This document shows, piece after piece, positions 53,691 through 61,830 of a stretch of DNA of 64,000 bases. The number at the start of each line of letters is the position of its first letter. The stretch's first letter is position 1. This stretch comes from an uncultured Psychroserpens sp. (GTDB lineage: Bacteria > Bacteroidota > Bacteroidia > Flavobacteriales > Flavobacteriaceae), in assembly GCA_947488655.1 (NCBI GenBank), contig CANKZZ010000002.1, positions 124,001-188,000 on the forward strand. Reading direction: 5' to 3'. The position numbers and the translations under genes are program-made. The notes below the pieces were generated by a model that saw only the letters and a list, made by a program, of their open reading frames with translations, ran no database searches and was not told the origin of the DNA.

Positions 53691-55342
53691 TGAAAAACAT
53701 ACTCCTTTTACTGCTCGTTCTTTGCTTTGCATTTTCATGTAAGCAACAAACAAAAGAAATCGATAAACCTAAAACGCCTTTTATATGGGAAGCTGCTAAT
53801 GTTTATTTTTTATTGACAGATCGCTTTAATAATGGCGACACTACAAATGACATCAATTTTGATAGAACAGAAGAGCCAGGATTACTTCGTGGTTTTGAAG
53901 GTGGTGACTTAAAAGGTGTAACTCAAAAAATAGAAGAAGGTTATTTTAGTGATTTGGGTATTAATGCTATTTGGATGACACCAGTTGTGGAGCAAATTCA
54001 TGATGGTACAGATGAAGGCACAGGTTTGAGTTATGGTTTTCATGGCTATTGGGCAAAAGATTGGACAAACTTAGACCCAAATTTTGGCACAAAACAAGAT
54101 TTAAAAAATCTGGTTGATGCAGCACATAAAAAAGGCATTAGAGTATTGTTAGATGCGGTTGTTAATCACACAGGTCCAGTAACAGACGAAGATCCTGTTT
54201 GGCCAGGAAATTGGGTTAGAACAGAGCCACAATGTGCTTACGATACTTATGAAAATACAGTTACTTGTACATTAGTAAAAAATTTGCCAGACATTAAAAC
54301 CGAAAGTGATGAAGAAGTAGATTTGCCTCCACAACTCGTAGCAAAATGGAAAGCAGAGGGTCGCTATGATCAAGAAGTGCTAGAATTAGAAGAATTTTTT
54401 AATACGACAGGTTACCCAAAAGCACCACGTTTTTACATAATGAAATGGTTGTCTGATTATATTACAGATTATGGCATAGATGGTTACAGAGTAGATACTG
54501 TAAAACATACCGAAGAATATGTATGGCAAGAGTTTAGAACCATTTGTAATGCGTCTTTTGATGAATTTAAAAAAAATAACCCAGACAAGGTTTTAGATGA
54601 CAATCAATTTTATCTCGTTGGTGAGGTTTATAACTACGGAATTAGCGCAGGAAAAGCATTTGATTTTGGCGATAAGAAAGTAAACTATTTTGATGGAGCC
54701 TTTAATAGTCTCATTAATTTTGAACTTAAATGGAACGTAGCGCAACAAACAAAAGAAGAGGTTTTTAAAAGCTATTCAGATACTTTAAATACTAATATGA
54801 AAGGTTACAGTGTACTTAATTATTTAAGTTCACATGATGATGGCAAACCTTTTGATCCAACTCGTCAAAAACCATTTGAAACAGCTAATATGTTGTTGTT
54901 AACACCAGGAGCTTCACAAATTTACTATGGCGATGAGTCTGCAAGAAATTTGGTGATAGAAGGTACGGTAGGCGATGCTACTTTGAGGTCTAACATGAAT
55001 TGGGAGGCTATTAAAAATGATTCAAAAACTCAAAAGATTTTAAAGCATTGGCAAAAATTAGGTCAGTTTAGAAATGCACATCCAGCAGTTGGAGCAGGCA
55101 AACATCAAATGATTACACAATCGCCTTATGTGTTTTATAGGAGTTATTCCCACGGAAATTTTAAAGATTTGGTAGTGGTTGCTATGGATTTGCAAGAAGG
55201 CAAAAAAACACTTAAAGTTGGAGAAGTATTTGAAGACGGTACTAATCTACGTGATGCCTATTCTAATCAAAAGGTAACTGTAAAAGATGGATTTGTTGAG
55301 TTAAACTCACAGTATGATATTGTACTTCTAGAACAATTATAA
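53690..55342 (+). CDS. GH13 alpha-amylase-family lipoprotein
   Basis: The 550-residue protein has a lipoprotein signal (LLLLVLCFAFSC). The barrel shows YFLLTDRFNNGD (a Ca2+-binding GH13 opening), VLLDAVVNHTGP, nucleophile D269 (GIDGYRVDTVKHT), acid E312 (LVGEVYNYG) and LSSHDDGKPF. Compared with the preceding GH13 it is a different subfamily (RVD rather than RFD around the nucleophile). It starts on the last base of the upstream stop codon and is 10 nt ahead of the GH97 gene. It is predicted periplasmic. Confidence 0.92.
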   Translation: MKNILLLLLVLCFAFSCKQQTKEIDKPKTPFIWEAANVYFLLTDRFNNGDTTNDINFDRTEEPGLLRGFEGGDLKGVTQKIEEGYFSDLGINAIWMTPVVEQIHDGTDEGTGLSYGFHGYWAKDWTNLDPNFGTKQDLKNLVDAAHKKGIRVLLDAVVNHTGPVTDEDPVWPGNWVRTEPQCAYDTYENTVTCTLVKNLPDIKTESDEEVDLPPQLVAKWKAEGRYDQEVLELEEFFNTTGYPKAPRFYIMKWLSDYITDYGIDGYRVDTVKHTEEYVWQEFRTICNASFDEFKKNNPDKVLDDNQFYLVGEVYNYGISAGKAFDFGDKKVNYFDGAFNSLINFELKWNVAQQTKEEVFKSYSDTLNTNMKGYSVLNYLSSHDDGKPFDPTRQKPFETANMLLLTPGASQIYYGDESARNLVIEGTVGDATLRSNMNWEAIKNDSKTQKILKHWQKLGQFRNAHPAVGAGKHQMITQSPYVFYRSYSHGNFKDLVVVAMDLQEGKKTLKVGEVFEDGTNLRDAYSNQKVTVKDGFVELNSQYDIVLLEQL

Positions 55343-55352
55343 AAAGCAAAAC

Positions 55353-57470
55353 ATGAAACATTTAATAATTTTAATAATTGCTATAACAGTTTTGTCATGC
55401 AATTCTTCCGAAGAAAAAAGAGAATTAACTGCAGTTTCTCCAAACGGTAATATTGAGGTAAGTTTTAATGTTTCGGCAGAGGGACAACCTTTTTATACAA
55501 TTTTAAACAATAAAAATGTAGTTATTGATATATCATTTTTAGGATTTGAATTTAAGGATGCTCCAGATTTTGATAAGAATTTTATTATAAAAAAATCTCA
55601 AATAGAATCTCATACTGAAACCTGGAAAATGCCTTGGGGAGAACAAGAATTGGTGCAAAATAATTACAATGAACTCAAAATTTTTTTACAAGAAAAAATA
55701 TCACCAGAGCGTTTTTTAACTATTGCTTTTAGGGTGTATGATGATGGTGTTGGTTTTAGATACGAATTTCCTGAACAAGCTCGATTAAGCGAAGTAGAGA
55801 TTGTTGATGAGCATACTCAATTTAATCTCACACAAGATTATAATACTTTTTGGATTCCTGGAGATTGGGATATTTATGAGCACCTTTATTCTACAACTAA
55901 AGTGTCTCAAATAGATGCTTTAAAATATGTAGGTCATGTTAATTTGGCTCAAACTCATATTCCGGTTAATGCAGTAAACACACCAGTGACTATGGTTGGC
56001 GATGATGGCACACATTTAAGTTTTCACGAAGCTGCACTTATAGATTATGCAGGCATGACCTTGGCAGTAGATACAGAGAATCTTAATTTAAAAAGTAATC
56101 TTGTTGGCTCAAAAAATACACCTTATAAGGTAAAACGTAGCTTACCTTTTAATACGCCTTGGCGAACCATTCAAATTACTAACAATGCACCAGATTTAAT
56201 AACGTCTAATCTTATTGTTAATCTTAATGAGCCAAATAAATTGGGTGATGTCTCATGGTTTAAACCTATGAAATACACAGGTGTTTGGTGGGAAATGCAT
56301 TTGGGTAAATCCTCTTGGGATTATGGTATGACTCAGGATATGAGTACATGGACAGATCCAGGAAAATCCAATGGTACGCATGGTGCTACGACAGAGAATG
56401 TTAAAAAATTCATTGATTTTTCATCAAAAAATAATATTGGAGGTGTTTTAGTGGAAGGTTGGAATACAGGTTGGGAACATTGGATTGGTTTTGAAGATCG
56501 TGAAGGTGTTTTTGATTTTGTAACACCATATCCTGATTATGATATTGATGAGGTTGTGCGCTATGGTAAAGAAAAGGGAGTAGATATTATTATGCATCAC
56601 GAAACTTCTGCTGCTACAGAGACTTACGAAAAACAGCAAGATACTGCTTATGCATTAATGCAGAAGTATGGTATGCATGCTGTTAAATCTGGGTATGTTG
56701 GTAAAATATTACCAAAAGGAGAGTATCATCATGGTCAGTACATGGTAAATCAATATAATAATGCTGCCATAAAAGCAGCAAAATATGAGGTAGCAGTAAA
56801 TGCTCACGAACCTATTAAGGCTACAGGATTAAGGCGTACATATCCTAATATTATTTCTAGAGAAGGATTACGTGGACAAGAATTTAATGCTTGGGCAGAA
56901 GATGGAGGGAATCCTCCAGAGCATTTACCAATTGTTGCTTTTACAAGAATGTTGGCTGGACCTATTGATTTTACACCTGGTATTTTCAATATTAAATTTG
57001 ATGAGTATAAAAAAAATAATCAAGTAAACACGACTTTAGCACAACAGCTTGCTTTATATGTTGTGATTTATAGTCCAGTACAAATGGCTGCAGATTTGGT
57101 AGAACATTATGAGGCTAACCCAAAACCTTTACAGTTTATTAAAGATGTTGGTGTTGATTGGCAAACAACAAAAGTTTTAAATGGAGAAGTTGGTAAATAT
57201 GTAACTATAGCTAGAAAAGAAAGAAAAACAGATAATTGGTTTTTAGGAAGTATAACCAATGAGAAATCTAGAACCTTTGAAGTTACTTTAGACTTTTTAG
57301 ATGATAATCAAAATTATACTGCTACAATTTACAAAGATGGTAAGAATGCTCATTGGGATGATAATCCTTTAGCATTAGATATAGAAAAAATTGAAGTTAA
57401 TAAAAATTCTAAATTAACACTACACCTTGCTCAAGGTGGAGGTTGCGCAATAAGTATAATTAAAAATTAA
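55353..57470 (+). CDS. susB: GH97 alpha-glucosidase, SusB-like
   Basis: The 705-residue protein has a lipoprotein signal (LIILIIAITVLSC). It carries the GH97 two-part layout: an N-terminal beta-supersandwich (SPNGNIEVSFNVSAEGQPFYTI, VYDDGVGFRYEFP, FWIPGDWDIYEHLY) and a barrel with KYTGVWWEMHLGKSSW, GGVLVEGWNTGWEHW, DIIMHHETSA and RRTYPNIISREGLRGQEFNAW containing the catalytic and Ca2+-binding glutamates. Bacteroides SusB of the same length is an inverting alpha-glucosidase acting on maltooligosaccharides in the periplasm. It ends the enzyme series of the operon, 1 nt before the small surface protein. Confidence 0.92.
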   Translation: MKHLIILIIAITVLSCNSSEEKRELTAVSPNGNIEVSFNVSAEGQPFYTILNNKNVVIDISFLGFEFKDAPDFDKNFIIKKSQIESHTETWKMPWGEQELVQNNYNELKIFLQEKISPERFLTIAFRVYDDGVGFRYEFPEQARLSEVEIVDEHTQFNLTQDYNTFWIPGDWDIYEHLYSTTKVSQIDALKYVGHVNLAQTHIPVNAVNTPVTMVGDDGTHLSFHEAALIDYAGMTLAVDTENLNLKSNLVGSKNTPYKVKRSLPFNTPWRTIQITNNAPDLITSNLIVNLNEPNKLGDVSWFKPMKYTGVWWEMHLGKSSWDYGMTQDMSTWTDPGKSNGTHGATTENVKKFIDFSSKNNIGGVLVEGWNTGWEHWIGFEDREGVFDFVTPYPDYDIDEVVRYGKEKGVDIIMHHETSAATETYEKQQDTAYALMQKYGMHAVKSGYVGKILPKGEYHHGQYMVNQYNNAAIKAAKYEVAVNAHEPIKATGLRRTYPNIISREGLRGQEFNAWAEDGGNPPEHLPIVAFTRMLAGPIDFTPGIFNIKFDEYKKNNQVNTTLAQQLALYVVIYSPVQMAADLVEHYEANPKPLQFIKDVGVDWQTTKVLNGEVGKYVTIARKERKTDNWFLGSITNEKSRTFEVTLDFLDDNQNYTATIYKDGKNAHWDDNPLALDIEKIEVNKNSKLTLHLAQGGGCAISIIKN

Positions 57471-57471
57471 G

Positions 57472-57951
57472 ATGATGAAAAAGATTGTTTTATTATTAAT
57501 TTTTTTGAGTTCACTAATAGGATTTGCTCAAGTGGGAATTGGTACAACTACACCACAGAGTATGTTGGATATTAATGGAAACTTATCACTTAAGGTTTCA
57601 AATTATAATGGTGGTCCAGGTGGAAGCGCAACAGTAGTTGACGATGGTATTTACATAAACCTCACACCAACAGCAGGTAATGTTGAATTTATTTTACCAG
57701 ATGCTTCTACAGTGCCAGGCAGAGTTTATATAGCTAGAAATATATCTGATAATATAGATGCAGTAATATATACATTTGGTTTTGTTGCAGGTTTAGGAAA
57801 TGGTGTTGAGTTTTTTCCTGGAGATAGTAGAGCAAGTTTAAAATCTGTTACAATGACTGCAGATGCTGGGAGTGATGGAGGTGATAGAACAAAAACTTTA
57901 ATATTTATTAGTGATGGCTCAAACTGGACCTATGGCCATTTAGGATTTTAA
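57472..57951 (+). CDS. Small secreted protein with VGIGTTTP motif
   Basis: The 159-residue protein has a signal peptide (IVLLLIFLSSLIGFAQ), directly followed by VGIGTTTPQSMLDINGNLSL. This VGIGTxTP-LDVNG opening is found on many flavobacterial secreted and surface proteins of phage-tail-fibre or adhesin-like character. The rest is beta-rich (VEFILPDASTVPGRVYIARN, TLIFISDGSNWTYGHLGF) with no catalytic motif. Either of two adjacent ATGs could start it. It begins 1 nt after the GH97 stop, so it is co-transcribed with the glucan enzymes and may be a surface binding component. Confidence 0.7.
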   Translation: MMKKIVLLLIFLSSLIGFAQVGIGTTTPQSMLDINGNLSLKVSNYNGGPGGSATVVDDGIYINLTPTAGNVEFILPDASTVPGRVYIARNISDNIDAVIYTFGFVAGLGNGVEFFPGDSRASLKSVTMTADAGSDGGDRTKTLIFISDGSNWTYGHLGF

Positions 57952-58016
57952 CACCTTAATTTGTAACAATTTATAAGTAAGAAAGTCTTATTAGTAGCGA
58001 CTAAGCTATTAATTCG

Positions 58017-58024
58017 TAATTTTG
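58017..58024 (+). promoter_or_regulatory. -7 box of the GAF gene
   Basis: TAATTTTG is an exact TAnnTTTG match. Its position implies transcription from ~58031, downstream of the in-frame ATG at 58026, and so decides for the ATG at 58044. Confidence 0.55.
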
Positions 58025-58043
58025 CATGTTACAAAGTAATACA

Positions 58044-60419
58044 ATGACCAACATTAACGAAAATATTGAGTCTCCATTTAAATTAATGGTTAGTTTCGAT
58101 AAACTTCTTACGCACTATGAGGAATTAGCTCAAAGTGATGATGAATTTATTGCTGCAAAAGCACGTCGAGTTTTAAGAACTGCAGAAGGATTTCCAGAAC
58201 TTAGAGATGGTATTACAAATCCAGAAGATTTAATAACTAGAGAGAAGGAGATTAGTGTTATTTTGCAAGATTCTTTTAGTCGTATTTTAACTAAAAATGA
58301 GATAAAGACTGCTTCTGTACCTTTCCATAATTTGATATTTAATTCTTCAGAGCGTTTTAAATCTATAATTAGTACAGCAGGTAAAGATTTTGAATTAGAG
58401 ATTAAAAACATGCCTAAAGATGATACTTATATCATCGCATGTACATTTATATTGTCGTTTTGTTATGGTTATAACATTAACTTTAAACGACCATTTTATT
58501 ACGAAATTCCAGACGAAAATGGTATCATGCAATACTACAAAATATTGTATAATGCCGATTTTACTGAAATAATACCAACTAAGGACGCACCTAAAATTAC
58601 ACAAGAAGATGTAGATGAATTACTTGATAATTTTGAAAACATGGCCTTGTGGAAAGAAAAATTTCCTCCAAACAGCTATACGTTTAAAGGCTTTGTAATC
58701 TCTAATATTTTTAATGTTACTGATGATCAATCTATCTCTAACATAAAATCGAGTTTAATTGGAGAAGATAGAAGAAATGATGAAGGTTTTATGAGTGATT
58801 TTCATAGAATTTTTCAATCGCTTTTAGGGCTTAAAGATATTAAAGTAGGTTTTTCTATATATAATGACGAAGAAGATGAATTTGAACGCGTTTATGGTGT
58901 TGGTATAGATAGTTTTCTACTTAATAAATTAGATTCTGGTAAGTGTCAAACTGCGCTTTGTAGTCAATCTTATAATACGTTATTAAAAGAAAAGAAGTTC
59001 TACACAATCTCTGATGTAGATAAGTTTTACGAACTTTCTAAGGGCAATGCGCCACAATATAAAACCTTAAAGGAGCAAAATATAAAAAGTGCAATACTTG
59101 CACCAATTGCTAACGATGAAGGCTTAATGGGGATTTTAGAAATCGTATCTGAGCAGCCTAAAGTTTTAAACAGTATTAATGCCAATAAATTGGTAGATGT
59201 TATGCCTTTTATTGTAACAGCTGTAGAACGTTCTAAAAACGAAGAAGAAAATCTTATAGAAGCAATTATTCAGCAAGAATGTACTTCAATTCATCCAAGT
59301 GTGAACTGGCGTTTTGAAAAAGAAGCTAGGAATTTTATTAAAGACCAAATGAATGGTAAAGAGCCTAGTTTTAATAAAATAGCTTTTGATAACATTTATC
59401 CTCTATTTGGACAAATTGATATTAAAGGGTCTTCTGAGGCTAGAAATTCGGCAACGCAACAAGATTTAACGATACAGCTTCAGTCTATTAAAGCCATCAT
59501 TGAGAATGCTCACAAATTAGAAAATTTACCAATTTATGAGCAATTTATTTATCAAATAAGTGATTATCTTGATGCTTTGAGTTCGAACTTTCAGGTAGAT
59601 AGTGAGCAGCAAATTTCGGCATTTGTAAAACAAGATATTGACCCATTACTAGAACATCTTAAAGTCATTGATGTCTTAAAAGATGAAGTGAATGCATATT
59701 TTGAAAGTATTGATCAAAAGGTTGATGTACTTTATCATCATAGAAAAGAGTATGATAATACCGTAGCTTTAATTAATAAAGAAATGGCAGCGCTTTTAGA
59801 TAAGAAACAGATAGAAGCTCAGGCTATGTACCCTCATTATTTTGAACGTTTTAAAACAGATGGTGTTGAGCACAATATGTATATAGGAGAGTCTATTACA
59901 AAGAAGGATTCTTTTAACCCTATATATTTATATAATTTGAGATTGTGGCAATTGCAAGTTATGTGTGAAATGGAAAATTCATTTTATTTAATGCAACCTA
60001 ATTTTCCTGTAAAATTAGATGTAGCCTCAATGATTTTGGTGTTTAATCAACCATTATCTATAAGTTTTAGAATGGATGAAAAACAATTTGACGTAGACGG
60101 TACGTATAATGCCAGATATGAAATTGTAAAAAAACGTGTAGATAAAGCTTACATAAAAGGTACTACTGAGCGTTTAACTCAAAAAGGAAAAATTAGCATA
60201 GTATATTCTCAAAAGCAGGATGAGATAGAATACTTGAGATATATTAAATTTCTTCAATCAAAGAAGTATCTAGACAATGATGTAGAGATTGTAGAACTTC
60301 AAGATTTACAAGCTGTAACTGGTTTAAAAGCTATACGCGTAAGTGTGTTATATCATAAAAATGAAGATGATAAATCGTTTTACACGTATGATGACTTAAT
60401 GAAAGAGATTAGAGCTTAA
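58044..60419 (+). CDS. GAF-domain-containing signalling-type protein
   Basis: The start is placed at ATG 58044, because the -7 box (58017-58024) puts the ATG at 58026 upstream of the mRNA start. The 791-residue protein has no signal peptide or membrane helix. A GAF-like domain occupies ~255-400 (KDIKVGFSIYNDEEDEFERVYG, TISDVDKFYEL, IKSAILAPIANDEGLMGILEIVS). The remainder is helical, including EIKTASVPFHNLIFNSSERFK near the N-terminus and PLFGQIDIKGSSEARN near residue 465, with no kinase, cyclase or phosphodiesterase motif. Its stop overlaps that of the convergent HD-Pycsar-type gene. It might bind a small ligand; the role is unknown. Confidence 0.75.
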   Translation: MTNINENIESPFKLMVSFDKLLTHYEELAQSDDEFIAAKARRVLRTAEGFPELRDGITNPEDLITREKEISVILQDSFSRILTKNEIKTASVPFHNLIFNSSERFKSIISTAGKDFELEIKNMPKDDTYIIACTFILSFCYGYNINFKRPFYYEIPDENGIMQYYKILYNADFTEIIPTKDAPKITQEDVDELLDNFENMALWKEKFPPNSYTFKGFVISNIFNVTDDQSISNIKSSLIGEDRRNDEGFMSDFHRIFQSLLGLKDIKVGFSIYNDEEDEFERVYGVGIDSFLLNKLDSGKCQTALCSQSYNTLLKEKKFYTISDVDKFYELSKGNAPQYKTLKEQNIKSAILAPIANDEGLMGILEIVSEQPKVLNSINANKLVDVMPFIVTAVERSKNEEENLIEAIIQQECTSIHPSVNWRFEKEARNFIKDQMNGKEPSFNKIAFDNIYPLFGQIDIKGSSEARNSATQQDLTIQLQSIKAIIENAHKLENLPIYEQFIYQISDYLDALSSNFQVDSEQQISAFVKQDIDPLLEHLKVIDVLKDEVNAYFESIDQKVDVLYHHRKEYDNTVALINKEMAALLDKKQIEAQAMYPHYFERFKTDGVEHNMYIGESITKKDSFNPIYLYNLRLWQLQVMCEMENSFYLMQPNFPVKLDVASMILVFNQPLSISFRMDEKQFDVDGTYNARYEIVKKRVDKAYIKGTTERLTQKGKISIVYSQKQDEIEYLRYIKFLQSKKYLDNDVEIVELQDLQAVTGLKAIRVSVLYHKNEDDKSFYTYDDLMKEIRA

Positions 60420-61687
60420 ACTAAATAATAGTTTGTATCAACTTTATCTTGTATAATAATATTTGCTTCAGATTCTGGATCTAATACCTCTTGAATATCC
60501 ATTCCTGGATTACTTTTAACAGCAATACCAAAAGCAATAAGAGATACTATTATACCAATCATAAAGACAGTATAAGTATTACGTAGTAATCTATATTTAC
60601 GTTCTAATACGATACCTAAAAAGTATAAATCTTTAGTTAACGCTTTGTATATATAGTCTTTATCTGTTACTAACTCTTGTATAGCCCATTCAAACTCCTC
60701 TAATTTCATTTTGTGAAAATTTCCGAAGAAACTTAAATTAACTTTTTGGTTTTTTACGTCCTCTTTAGTAAACTGTCCACTGGTAACATTAGGTCTCGTC
60801 GCTATAATAGACATAACCATTGAGGTTACACTAAATAAAGTAAATATTACGGTTGGCCAAGTTAAATAAGGATTAGTATCCAATTTAGAAATTAAATTGG
60901 CAAGTACTACAGATATAATAATGGCATTCACAGAAAGTAAAATATTGGCTTTCGTATCTGCAATATCACTCAGTTTTATATGGTTTCTAAGAGCAGTTCT
61001 AAAAAAAGTTTGAACACCACGTTCAGGACTTTCATTTTTATACTGCATCTTATACTTGGCTTTCATTTCTTCTTTCTTGTACTTACTTTTTTGCTTTCTT
61101 TTAGCTTTAATAAGTTTAGCAAGATTTTTATCTTTTCTAGATTGCCAGTTTTTTAATGCGTAATCTGTATAATATTGATGTTTTTTTGATAGTACTTTAA
61201 TGTTCTCATTCCTCCATTCGGTAGGAGTATAAGTTGCAACACCACGTAATTCTAACTCTTTCCTTAAAAATTCACTAGCTTCTTCAAAGTATTTTTTACC
61301 AAAATGAGAGGCATCTGCATCTCTAATAATTTTACCTAATTTGGTCGTTGGGACTTCTTTAAACTTGGTCTCCATGATGCAAGTGTTTACCGCATCAATT
61401 AAGGCTTTATCAGCACCTTGCTCTGTTAAAAAATCTGTCGCTATCTTAACACCCTTTTCTTCGTGATCTTCTGCACCTTGGGTGTAACCTGTATCATGAA
61501 GTAAAGCTGCTATTTCTAGAATTTGAGCTTCGTCTTTAGTAACCTCTGTGTTTTCAATAATCTCGCGAGTACTTTTTAGAACACGTTCTGTATGCTTATA
61601 ATTATGATATAGATAAATTGGATCTAGATCTTTTTTTAATAAATCAAATACAAATTCTTCAGTTTTCTTAATAAAGTCAGTGGCCAT
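60416..61687 (-). CDS. HD-domain protein fused to Pycsar-effector-like (DUF5706-type) membrane domain
   Basis: The start is ATG 61687 (MATDFIKKTEE), 9 nt inside an in-frame TTG and placed well behind a -7 box at 61718-61725. Residues 1-190 are an HD phosphohydrolase domain: H32 (YKHTERV), H64-D65 (LLHDTGY), H75 (EDHEEKG) and D125 (IRDADASHFG), a complete metal set. A basic linker (~190-215) leads to RNHIKLSDIADTKANILLSVNA and three membrane helices (~249-265, 276-296, 373-391), the pattern of the Pycsar effector TM family (PF18967, formerly DUF5706). In Pycsar defence such TM proteins respond to cCMP or cUMP; no cyclase is adjacent, so a defence role is unproven. Confidence 0.82.
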   Translation of the reverse strand: MATDFIKKTEEFVFDLLKKDLDPIYLYHNYKHTERVLKSTREIIENTEVTKDEAQILEIAALLHDTGYTQGAEDHEEKGVKIATDFLTEQGADKALIDAVNTCIMETKFKEVPTTKLGKIIRDADASHFGKKYFEEASEFLRKELELRGVATYTPTEWRNENIKVLSKKHQYYTDYALKNWQSRKDKNLAKLIKAKRKQKSKYKKEEMKAKYKMQYKNESPERGVQTFFRTALRNHIKLSDIADTKANILLSVNAIIISVVLANLISKLDTNPYLTWPTVIFTLFSVTSMVMSIIATRPNVTSGQFTKEDVKNQKVNLSFFGNFHKMKLEEFEWAIQELVTDKDYIYKALTKDLYFLGIVLERKYRLLRNTYTVFMIGIIVSLIAFGIAVKSNPGMDIQEVLDPESEANIIIQDKVDTNYYLV

Positions 61688-61717
61688 AAATATCAATAAT
61701 AGATTAAAGTAAAATTA

Positions 61718-61725
61718 CAAAATTA
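61718..61725 (-). promoter_or_regulatory. -7 box of the HD-Pycsar-type gene
   Basis: The minus strand reads TAATTTTG, an exact TAnnTTTG match, 30 nt before the ATG at 61687. No TTTG is present 19 nt upstream. Confidence 0.5.
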
Positions 61726-61830
61726 AGATTTAACATAAGCTGTAATTATGAAAGCTAATTAACGACTAAATTATTTGTAAATTATGTCTTTATTAATAAA
61801 AAGAATAACCGTATCGATTCTAATAGCACA

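Noticed and set aside
57952-58016. Terminator at the end of the plus-strand PUL operon
   Set aside because: The gap has only a short TTAGT/ACTAA pairing and no T tract, so I could not support a terminator there although one is expected.
58044-61687. A complete Pycsar anti-phage operon
   Set aside because: No pyrimidine cyclase motif is visible in the GAF protein or any other gene here, and the two genes are convergent rather than co-transcribed. Only the effector-like membrane domain is supported.
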